The position numbers and the translations under genes are program-made. Below the pieces are notes generated by a model that had not been told where the DNA came from, did not search any database, and saw only the letters and a program-made list of their open reading frames with translations. From Acidimicrobiia bacterium (GTDB lineage Bacteria; Actinomycetota; Acidimicrobiia; IMCC26256; JAMXLJ01), in the NCBI GenBank assembly GCA_024281095.1, contig JAMXLJ010000142.1:1-35202 (forward strand): DNA of 35,202 nucleotides, in the 5' to 3' direction. How positions within the stretch are numbered: position 1 is the stretch's first letter; the number at the start of each line of letters is the position of its first letter. This document shows positions 16,601-22,868 of this stretch, piece by piece.

Positions 16601-16885
16601 GTCACGCCGCTGCTCGTACAGGGCCGCACGCTCCACCAGGTCGGTCTTCCGTATCACTGGGGCACCAAGGGGCTCACGACCGGCGACAGCGCGAACGACC
16701 TCATCCCTCTCGCGCTCGACCCGAACGTGCACATCCAGGAGTCGAAGGCCGCGACGTGCGACATCCGGCCCGGTCGCAGGCCCCGCGGGCCGGCGCTGCT
16801 CGCCCTCGTCGAGCAGTACCGCAGGCGGGCGGGCCTCGACGGCGCCGAGTCACGGCGCGCCGCTGCGAAGGAACACGATCGATGA
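13631..16885 (+). CDS. fdhA: Formate dehydrogenase catalytic subunit, selenocysteine-containing (TGA at 14198 read through)
   Basis: 1084 residues when the in-frame TGA at 14198-14200 is read as Sec190. Reading stays in one frame, and the sequence on both sides is one continuous FDH: ...AIQIENQARI-U-HSSTVPSLGTSFGRGGATTF. An N-terminal [4Fe-4S] site (C51, C54, C58, C86 in CPYCAVGCGQ and CPKGSA) is followed by bis-MGD-binding molybdopterin oxidoreductase domains and a C-terminal molydopterin dinucleotide-binding domain (about 830-1060). Sec190 would ligate Mo/W, with the following His and the conserved Arg in FGRGG at the active site. It oxidises formate to CO2. No twin-arginine leader is visible, so a cytoplasmic orientation is likely. 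The family with a Sec codon here is known from other Actinobacteria. The gene overlaps the next by ATGA. Confidence 0.93.
14198..14230 (+). promoter_or_regulatory. Selenocysteine UGA codon with bacterial SECIS-like hairpin
   Basis: UGA at 14198-14200 is followed after 11 nt by a perfect 7-bp stem, CGTCCCC (14212-14218) and GGGGACG (14224-14230), with apical loop AGTTT. The loop starts 18 nt after the UGA and has G in its second position. That fits the published bacterial SECIS model (loop about 16-37 nt downstream, G among the first two loop bases). The SelB-binding role is inferred. Confidence 0.85.
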
Positions 16886-17787
16886 GCATGACCCTGCCGC
16901 CGAAGACCCCGTCGGGCGGCCGCGACCCGGCCGCCATCTCCGGATGGGCCCAACACCCCGACCGGGTCGGGTTCTTCACCGACACGAGCATCTGCATCGG
17001 GTGCAAGGCGTGCGAGGTCGCCTGCAAGGAATGGAACGAGGTGCCCGACGACGGCCTGAACTGGCTGGGCCAGTCGTACGACCACACCGGTGAGCTGGGG
17101 GCCGACACGTGGCGCCACGTGCAGTTCATCGAGCAGCGAAAGCGTCCCGGCACTGCAGACGAGGGCCTCGACGCACCACTCATCGAACATGTCCCGCTCG
17201 CGCAGCTCGGACGCGAGGAGGGCTTCCGCTGGTTGATGTCGTCCGACGTGTGCAAGCACTGCACGTCCGCGGCATGCCTCGACGTCTGCCCTACCGGCGC
17301 GCTGTTCCGCACGGAGTTCGGCACGGTCGTCGTGCAGGCCGACATCTGCAACGGCTGCGGCTACTGCGTGCCGGCGTGCCCCTTCGGGGTCATCGATCAA
17401 CGCAGGGGTGACGGACGGGTGTGGAAGTGCACCCTGTGCTACGACCGGCTGAAGGGAGGGTTCGAGCCGGCCTGCGCGCAGGCGTGCCCCACCAACTCCA
17501 TCCAGTTCGGCCCCCTCGACGAGCTGAAGGTGCGCGCGAACCGGCGGGTGCGCCAGCTCCACGAACAAGGGTTCACCGACGCGCGGCTCTACGGAGCCGA
17601 TCCCGACGACGGCGTCGGCGGGCTGGGCGCGTTCTTCCTCCTGATGGACGAGCCCGAGGTTTACCGCCTGCCGCCCGACCCCGTGGTGCCCACCCGCGAC
17701 CTGCCCGCGATGTGGGGTGCGGCGGCGAAGGCCGCGACCGCGCTGGCCGTCGCGACCGTCGCCGCGTTCATGGCGGGACGCCGATGA
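16882..17787 (+). CDS. fdhB: Formate dehydrogenase iron-sulfur subunit (4 x [4Fe-4S])
   Basis: 301 residues, start ATG 16882 inside the ATGA overlap. Sixteen cysteines in four ferredoxin-like groups: C38/41/44/48 (CIGCKACEVAC), C124/127/132/136 (CKHCTSAACLDVC), C156/159/162/166 (CNGCGYCVPAC) and C183/186/198/202 (CTLCYD...CAQAC). This is the FdhB/DmsB/HybA type electron-transfer subunit that wires the catalytic subunit to the membrane. One hydrophobic helix at the C-terminus (about 277-298, AAKAATALAVATVAAFMAG) anchors it, as in FdnH/FdoH. No Tat signal is present, matching the catalytic subunit. It overlaps nrfD by ATGA. Confidence 0.93.
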   Translation: MSMTLPPKTPSGGRDPAAISGWAQHPDRVGFFTDTSICIGCKACEVACKEWNEVPDDGLNWLGQSYDHTGELGADTWRHVQFIEQRKRPGTADEGLDAPLIEHVPLAQLGREEGFRWLMSSDVCKHCTSAACLDVCPTGALFRTEFGTVVVQADICNGCGYCVPACPFGVIDQRRGDGRVWKCTLCYDRLKGGFEPACAQACPTNSIQFGPLDELKVRANRRVRQLHEQGFTDARLYGADPDDGVGGLGAFFLLMDEPEVYRLPPDPVVPTRDLPAMWGAAAKAATALAVATVAAFMAGRR

Positions 17788-18767
17788 GCACGACCGAGGA
17801 ACGATCCGTCGCGGCGACGAATGCAGACGGGTCCGAACGCCGTCGATCGGCCGGGCGTGCGCTCGTGCCCGACGTCGAGGTCCGTACGTACTACGACCGC
17901 TCCGTGCTGAAGCGGCCGACGTGGAAGCACTGGATCGCGGAGTACTTCTTCCTCGGCGGGTTGTCAGCCGGATCGTCGCTCCTCGCGTTCGGTGCGAGCC
18001 GTACGGGCCGGCGCGCGCTCGCGCGCCGGTCGAGGCTCGTGGCACTCGCCGCGGTGGGGGGCGGAGGTGCGGCCCTCGTCGCGGACCTCGGCCGGCCGGA
18101 ACGCTTCGCGAACATGCTGCGCGTCGCCAAGGTCACGTCGCCGATGAGCGTCGGTTCGTGGGTGCTCGCGGCGTACGGCCCCGCCACGGGCGTGGCCGCC
18201 GCCGCCGACGTGCTCGGCGTGTTCCCGCGGCTCGGCGCGGCGGCGGAGGGGGTCGCGGCGGCGCTCGCCCCCGTCGTCGCCACCTACACGGCCGTCCTCG
18301 TCGCCGACACTTCCGTGCCGGCCTGGCACGGCGCGCGCGGCGAGCTGCCATACCTCTTCGCCGCGAGCGCGGGCGCGTCGGCCGGCGCGGCCGCGCTCGC
18401 TCTGACACCCGTCGCCGAGAACGGGCCGGCGCGGTGCTGGGCGGTCGCGGGGGCGCTCGGCGAGGTCGCGGCGAGCACGATCATGGAACGACGGCTCGGC
18501 GAGCTCGCAGAGCCGTACCACACCGGGCGCGCCGGAATACTGTCGAAAGCTGCGAGCGCATGCGCACTCGCGGGCGCGGCAGTCGGATTGCTGCGCGGCC
18601 GGCGACGCCGGGGCGCCATCATTTCGGGCGCGCTCGTCGCGGCGGGCTCACTGCTCGAGCGGTTCGCGGTTCTCGAAGCAGGCAGGCAGTCGGCAGCCGA
18701 TCCGAAATACGTCGTGAAGCCCCAACGCGAGCGCCTCGACGCCACTCGCCCCTCCGAGAGCGAGTGA
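17784..18767 (+). CDS. nrfD: NrfD/PsrC-family membrane anchor of the formate dehydrogenase
   Basis: 327 residues. An approximately 45-residue charged N-terminus (ATNADGSERRR..., VRTYYDRSVLKRPTWKHW) leads into the first helix, IAEYFFLGGLSAGSSLLAF, the usual NrfD start. About eight hydrophobic segments follow, including AALVADLGRPERFANMLRV, the conserved loop after helix 2, and VTSPMSVGSWVLAAYG. NrfD proteins carry no heme and pass electrons from the iron-sulfur subunit to (mena)quinone. Together with the two upstream genes this makes a three-subunit membrane formate:quinone oxidoreductase that uses NrfD instead of the cytochrome b subunit of Escherichia coli FDH-N. Confidence 0.9.
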   Translation: MSTTEERSVAATNADGSERRRSAGRALVPDVEVRTYYDRSVLKRPTWKHWIAEYFFLGGLSAGSSLLAFGASRTGRRALARRSRLVALAAVGGGGAALVADLGRPERFANMLRVAKVTSPMSVGSWVLAAYGPATGVAAAADVLGVFPRLGAAAEGVAAALAPVVATYTAVLVADTSVPAWHGARGELPYLFAASAGASAGAAALALTPVAENGPARCWAVAGALGEVAASTIMERRLGELAEPYHTGRAGILSKAASACALAGAAVGLLRGRRRRGAIISGALVAAGSLLERFAVLEAGRQSAADPKYVVKPQRERLDATRPSESE

Positions 18768-18769
18768 AG

Positions 18770-18791
18770 TGACCACGTCGATCGGTGGTCA
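18770..18791. terminator. Hairpin shared by convergent fdh and che-like operons
   Basis: A perfect inverted repeat, TGACCAC - GTCGATCG - GTGGTCA, fills the 21-bp gap and includes the stop codon of the minus-strand regulator gene. Symmetry and position between two convergent operons suggest a bidirectional terminator. There is no T-run. Confidence 0.5.
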
Positions 18792-19481
18792 GGGCTCGAA
18801 GCGATAGCCGACCGACCACACAGTGATGATCCAGCGCGGCTGCTTCGGGTCCTTCTCGATGCGCTGGCGCAGTCGCCGAACGTGTTCGGTGACGGTCGCC
18901 GCCCCGAGCCATGCCTCGGACGAGTCCCACACGTTCTCCAGCAGCTGCGAGCGGGAGAACACTCGGCCGGGTGACCACGCGAGATACGCCAGGAGGTCGA
19001 ACTCTCGCGCCGGCATCGCGACGATCTCGCCGTCGCGCAGCACCTGGCGGGTGCGGCGGTCGATGGTGAGGCCATCGAATTCGAGGCGATCGCCGCGGGT
19101 CGGGGTACCGGCCCGGCGGAGCGCGCCGCGTACCTTCGCCATGAGCTCGCGCGGCGAGAACGGCTTCGAGACGTAGTCGTCGGCCCCGGCCTCCAACGCG
19201 TCGACATGGTCGGCGTCGAGGTCGGCGCGGAGCAGCGCGATAGCCGGTACGTCGCTCGCCTGACGCAGGCGTTCGAGGGGCGCGAGCGCGTTCACACGTG
19301 GGAGCTCGAGCAACACCAGGTCCGGGCGGACGTCACGCAGCAAGAGCTCGATCTCGCCGTCCCCCTCACATTGGCGGACGTCGAAGCCTTCCCGCTGCAA
19401 GCGCTGCGCGATGACGCGCCGCACGCTCGGGTCCGCCTCGATCAGCAGCACGCGCCCGGCGTTGGCATCGGTGCTGTGCAC
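18789..19481 (-). CDS. OmpR/PhoB-type response regulator with degenerate receiver domain
   Basis: 230 residues from GTG 19481 (MHSTDANAGRVLLIEADPSVRR); a longer frame upstream is open, but its composition is unlike the family. The N-terminal receiver (about 10-122) keeps Lys106 in DDYVSKPFSPREL. It has Glu59 where the phosphoacceptor Asp should be (PDLVLLE59LPRV), Ala16 in place of the second acidic-pocket residue (IEADP), and Leu84 in place of the conserved Thr/Ser. Canonical Asp phosphorylation is therefore impossible. The C-terminal winged helix (about 132-230, TVTEHVRRLRQRIEKDP..., SVGYRFEP) is intact and should bind DNA. It is the last gene of the CheB-CheR/PAS operon, 73 nt after the CheR gene. 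Confidence 0.9.
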   Translation of the reverse strand: MHSTDANAGRVLLIEADPSVRRVIAQRLQREGFDVRQCEGDGEIELLLRDVRPDLVLLELPRVNALAPLERLRQASDVPAIALLRADLDADHVDALEAGADDYVSKPFSPRELMAKVRGALRRAGTPTRGDRLEFDGLTIDRRTRQVLRDGEIVAMPAREFDLLAYLAWSPGRVFSRSQLLENVWDSSEAWLGAATVTEHVRRLRQRIEKDPKQPRWIITVWSVGYRFEP

Positions 19482-19554
19482 CCGTTGATCGTAACCCTCA
19501 GGGAGCCAACGGTGTTGTGAAGGTGTTGTTGCCTTCGGCAGTTCTCCGCGCGCG

Positions 19555-21465
19555 TCAGTCGCCGCCGGCCGCCTCCCGCCGTTGCTCGGACCCGTCCTCG
19601 GTCGGGCCGCCGTCGCCACTGTCCTGGCCTTCCATGAGGACGACGACACCGTCGGCGGTCCCCTGCGCGAGGTTGAAGGGCCGGCAGCGAACCCGGCACA
19701 CGAAGTCGCGACCCCGCCGGTCTCGGGCCGTCAGCGCGACCTCGGCGTCGCCCGCGCCACCGTCGAGGCAGGCTCGAATCGGCCCCCAGAGCTGGTCGAC
19801 CGGGAGGCCGATGTCGAGCCCGAGGAAGCTCTCGCCCCTGACCTCGTCGCTGCGCAGGCCCCAGAGGTCCTCACAACGCGCGTTCCACACCTGCACCGTC
19901 AACTGACGGTCGAGAACCACTACTCCCGTATCGATGCTCGACATGACCGCGCGGAAGAAGCTGTTCAACCCGGTCAGGTCGTCGCTGCGCCGCTGCATCT
20001 CGTCGTTCACGTACTGGAGCTCGTCGTTGGTCGACTGGAGCTCCTCGTTCATCGTCTCGAGCTCCTCGTTGGTCGACTGGAGCTCCTCGTTCGTCGTCTC
20101 GAGCTCCTCGACGCTCGACTGGAGCTCCTCGTTCGTCGTCTCGAGTTCCTCGTTGGTCGATTGCAGCTCCTCGTACGCCCTTTCGAGCTCCCGGTTCGAC
20201 AGCTCGAGCTCCGTGCGCAACTGCTGATGTTGGGTTACGTCGGTGAAGGCGACCGCGGCTCCGACGATGGCGCCGTTCTCGAGCAGCGGGGTCACGCTCA
20301 CGTCGAAGGTACGTTCACCCTGTTTCGTCGCCCATGTCACCGCGCGCTGCTGCGAATCGCGACGCTGTGCGTACGCCTCCTCGATGAGCGTGCGCAGGTC
20401 GATCGGCCGGTACGACACCTCGAGATCCTGCAAGGGGGCACCGAGATCCTTTCCGGTCAGGCCGAACAGCGCTCGGCCGCGTTTGTTGACCATCGCGAGC
20501 GCACCGTTGACGTCGACCACGAGCATCGGCACGGTGACCTCGTCGAGCGCGCCATCGCGCAACGTCGCGCGGCCTGCGACACGGCTCTCGACTTCCGCGC
20601 CTTCTATGCGCACGATCGGAGCGGGTACGCGCTCGCGACCTTCGCCGTTCATCCGCTCGAAGATGCGCAGGCGGAGGTCGACCGGCCGGAACAACGGCGA
20701 CTGCGTGAGCAGCGTCTCGGCCTTGCCCAGGAAGAGGAATGCGCCCTCGTTGAGCGCGAAGTGAAAGCGCCGAAGCACTTGGGCCTGTGTCTCGCTGTTG
20801 AAGTACATCAAGGTGTTCCTGCACAGGAGCAGGTCGAGACGCGAGATGGGCGCGTCCTGCACGAGGTCGTGACGCCCGAAGATCACCGAGCGGCGGAGAT
20901 CCCTGTCGAACGTGTATCCCCCGCCGTTCGCGGACTCGAAGTACGTGTCGGCCAGTCGTTGCGGAAGGGGCTCCATGTCCTTCGGCGAGTAGATCGCCTG
21001 GCGGGCGTGGGCCAGCGCCTCGTCGTCGACGTCCGTGCCGTAGATCTTCACCCGGTCACGGAACTGCTCCACACCGAGCACTTCGGCGAGCACCATCGCG
21101 AGCGTGTACGCCTCCTCGCCGGTGGCGCAGCCCGCGCTCCACACCCGGATGGGCTCGCCCCGTTCCTTTCCCGACAGGATCCGGGGCAGCACTTCGTCGG
21201 ACAGGAAGTCCCACGCCGGTTGGTCGCGGAAGAAGCCGGTGACGTTGATGAGGAGGGTGTTGAAGAACTCCACGAACTCGTCGGGATGGACTTCCAGGTA
21301 GTCCGTGTAGTCCACGTAGGAGTCGCAGCCGACGTCGTGCATCCGCTTCGCGATCCGGCGCTGAAGGGTCGTGCGCTTGTAGCCGGTGAAGTCGAAGCGG
21401 CGGCTCCGCTTGACGAATTCGAGCAGGTTCTCCAGGTCGCCGTTGTCCGAGGCCGACTCGATCAT
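19555..21465 (-). CDS. CheR methyltransferase fused to PAS, coiled coil and PAS
   Basis: 636 residues, no kinase domain. The CheR-type helical N-domain spans about 10-95 (GYKRTTLQRRIAKRM, LINVTGFFRD). The SAM-binding methyltransferase spans about 100-275, with WSAGCATGEEAYTLAM (109-124) and LLLCRNTLMYF (212-222). PAS-1 is about 306-412, followed by a long regular coil (413-498) made of EELQSTNEELETTNEELQS repeats, then PAS-2 (about 500-612) and a charged tail. CheR methylates glutamates of chemoreceptors. Here the PAS and coil parts suggest sensing or dimerisation instead, as in CheB/CheR-PAS-kinase hybrids, of which this looks like the kinase-less part. No receptor gene is nearby. The start at ATG 21465 is 71 nt after cheB ends. 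Confidence 0.92.
   Translation of the reverse strand: MIESASDNGDLENLLEFVKRSRRFDFTGYKRTTLQRRIAKRMHDVGCDSYVDYTDYLEVHPDEFVEFFNTLLINVTGFFRDQPAWDFLSDEVLPRILSGKERGEPIRVWSAGCATGEEAYTLAMVLAEVLGVEQFRDRVKIYGTDVDDEALAHARQAIYSPKDMEPLPQRLADTYFESANGGGYTFDRDLRRSVIFGRHDLVQDAPISRLDLLLCRNTLMYFNSETQAQVLRRFHFALNEGAFLFLGKAETLLTQSPLFRPVDLRLRIFERMNGEGRERVPAPIVRIEGAEVESRVAGRATLRDGALDEVTVPMLVVDVNGALAMVNKRGRALFGLTGKDLGAPLQDLEVSYRPIDLRTLIEEAYAQRRDSQQRAVTWATKQGERTFDVSVTPLLENGAIVGAAVAFTDVTQHQQLRTELELSNRELERAYEELQSTNEELETTNEELQSSVEELETTNEELQSTNEELETMNEELQSTNDELQYVNDEMQRRSDDLTGLNSFFRAVMSSIDTGVVVLDRQLTVQVWNARCEDLWGLRSDEVRGESFLGLDIGLPVDQLWGPIRACLDGGAGDAEVALTARDRRGRDFVCRVRCRPFNLAQGTADGVVVLMEGQDSGDGGPTEDGSEQRREAAGGD
19990..20220 (-). 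repeat. In-gene 42-nt periodic repeat coding the coiled coil
   Basis: Within the CheR/PAS gene, units such as ctcgagctcctcgttggtc recur with a 21/42-nt period. They encode the heptads 'ELQSTNE' and 'ELETTNE' over residues about 416-491. This is coding repetition, not a CRISPR or mobile element, and is prone to length change by slippage or recombination. Confidence 0.85.
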
Positions 21466-21536
21466 GTCGAATTACCTGCCATCTCGGGGGCGGGGCGCCA
21501 ATTCCAGTGGCGAAGGCATCGAGCCGCAATGGTGCC

Positions 21537-22622
21537 TCAGCGTGACGCCTCCGCGCCGGGCGGGTCGTCGGCGTGTGACAGCGCCTCCTCCTCGCCGCCG
21601 AGCTGGCCCAGCACCGCCAGCCGCTCCTCGACCGCGGCGAGCTCGGGGCGTCCCAGCACGTCGCGCAGGACGCGGGCGTCGTGGCCGAATTCCTCGAGGC
21701 GCTCGTCGAACAGCTTCGCCGCGTGCCGGTGGCCTCGCGCGATCGCTCGTTCGCGGATCTTCTCCGCCAGCTCGGCCCGTTCGCCGATGACGCGCAGCGC
21801 GGTCCACAGCGCGACCTCGAGCGAGTCGCCCTGCTGGAGCAAGAGGCCCGCCTCCGTCCACGCGTGGCCGACCCGGCACCGGTACTTCGTGACACCGCCC
21901 TCGTGCGTCTCCCAAAGGGCCCCGTTGCAGTCGGGACACGAGAATCCCGACACCCGGCCGTCCGTCGTCCCGGTCGGAGGTTGGTCCGGGACCAGCGCCT
22001 CCTCGACCGGGTCGGGTGACGGGTCGGTCGCGCTCGCCGGAAGGTCGTCGGGAGCGTGGGTGCCGGCGAGCCGGACGAGAAGCGGCGGCAGCTCGCTGCT
22101 CGGCGCGACGAAGTCGACGTCGACGCGCCTCATCGCGCTTCGGGGCATGGCGGGATACAAGGCGTCCGCGGGGCTCTGCACAACCGCGATGCCGCCGGCC
22201 GCCTTGACCGCCGCGAGACCGGCAGTGCCGTCGTCGAGTGCACCCGAGAGCACGATGCCGACAACGCCGCGGCCGTACACGCGCGCCGCGCTGCGGAACA
22301 ACGGGTCGATCGCGGGACGGTGCCCGTTCTCGGTCGGCCCGTGCACGAGACCCAGCTCTCCCGGCCGCACCACGAGGTGCACATCGGGTGGTGCCACGTA
22401 GACGCGACCGGGCTCGATGGGTTGGCCGTCCTCGGCCCGGTCGGCCGGCAACCGGCCGGCCCGGCCGAGGATCGCGGGGAGGGCACTGGAGGAGTCGGCC
22501 CGCAGGTGCAGCACCACGAGGACCGCAGCCGGGAAGTCGCCGGGAAGGCCCCCGATCAACCGCTGCAGTGGCTCGAGGCCGCCGGCGGATGCGCCCACGA
22601 CGAACACGCGCTCGCGCTTCAT
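21537..22622 (-). CDS. cheB: CheB-type protein-glutamate methylesterase with zinc-ribbon-like C-terminal extension
   Basis: 361 residues from ATG 22622. The catalytic domain comes directly at the N-terminus (VFVVGASAGGLEPLQRLIGGLP), so there is no receiver domain. The catalytic triad is visible as S12 (SAGG), H39 (VVLHLRADS) and D131 (LSGALDDGT). After a Pro/Asp-rich linker (about 185-230) comes a CPDC...YRCRVGHAW motif (about 239-262) that looks like a zinc-binding ribbon, then helices to the end. CheB removes methyl esters (or deamidates) from receptor glutamates. Lacking the regulatory receiver, this one should not be switched by CheA phosphorylation. It is the first gene of a three-gene minus-strand operon with CheR/PAS and a degenerate response regulator. 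The same CheB form is often found in CheB/CheR fusion proteins. Confidence 0.9.
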   Translation of the reverse strand: MKRERVFVVGASAGGLEPLQRLIGGLPGDFPAAVLVVLHLRADSSSALPAILGRAGRLPADRAEDGQPIEPGRVYVAPPDVHLVVRPGELGLVHGPTENGHRPAIDPLFRSAARVYGRGVVGIVLSGALDDGTAGLAAVKAAGGIAVVQSPADALYPAMPRSAMRRVDVDFVAPSSELPPLLVRLAGTHAPDDLPASATDPSPDPVEEALVPDQPPTGTTDGRVSGFSCPDCNGALWETHEGGVTKYRCRVGHAWTEAGLLLQQGDSLEVALWTALRVIGERAELAEKIRERAIARGHRHAAKLFDERLEEFGHDARVLRDVLGRPELAAVEERLAVLGQLGGEEEALSHADDPPGAEASR

Positions 22623-22868
22623 CCCGCTCCGATCGTCAGCGGCACATCGACGTCCCTGCCGTTCCAACCTTCGCGCCTGGGGACGCGAAATGCGAGCCGA
22701 AGTTCGCGCTGCGTAGTCGCCCGTCGACGGTCGAGTCGGCGAACGCGCGCCTTCGCGCAGTCGTGCGCGTCGCGCTCGTTTCGCGATCAGCGACGCCCGG
22801 GTAGTGCGGCGCCGAACCACTCGACCACATGACGTGTTCGACCACGGCACGCGACTGAAGGGGTTCGT
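22623..22868. promoter_or_regulatory. Divergent intergenic region between cheB and the glycan operon
   Basis: 246 bp separating outward-facing operons, so both promoters are probably here. No ORF with coding character was seen on either strand. Sequence is GC-rich with no clear -35/-10 boxes or operator by eye. Just before the plus-strand gene lies GAAGGGG, a good ribosome-binding site 5 nt from ATG 22869. Confidence 0.35.

Noticed and set aside
15101-16732. Minus-strand open frame inside the formate dehydrogenase gene
   Set aside because: Antisense shadow; the plus-strand protein is unambiguous.
19990-20220. Possible CRISPR-like or tandem DNA repeat
   Set aside because: Period is 21/42 nt without unique spacers, and it encodes a regular coiled coil in frame.
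19582-22401. Very long plus-strand open frame opposite cheB and the CheR/PAS gene
   Set aside because: It is the antisense shadow of high-GC coding DNA; the minus-strand frames contain complete CheB, CheR and PAS motifs, the plus-strand one only Arg/Ala-rich low-complexity text.
21537-22622. Classical chemotaxis operon
   Set aside because: No CheA, CheW, CheY, receptor or flagellar gene is present, CheB lacks a receiver, and the regulator is OmpR-type with DNA-binding domain.
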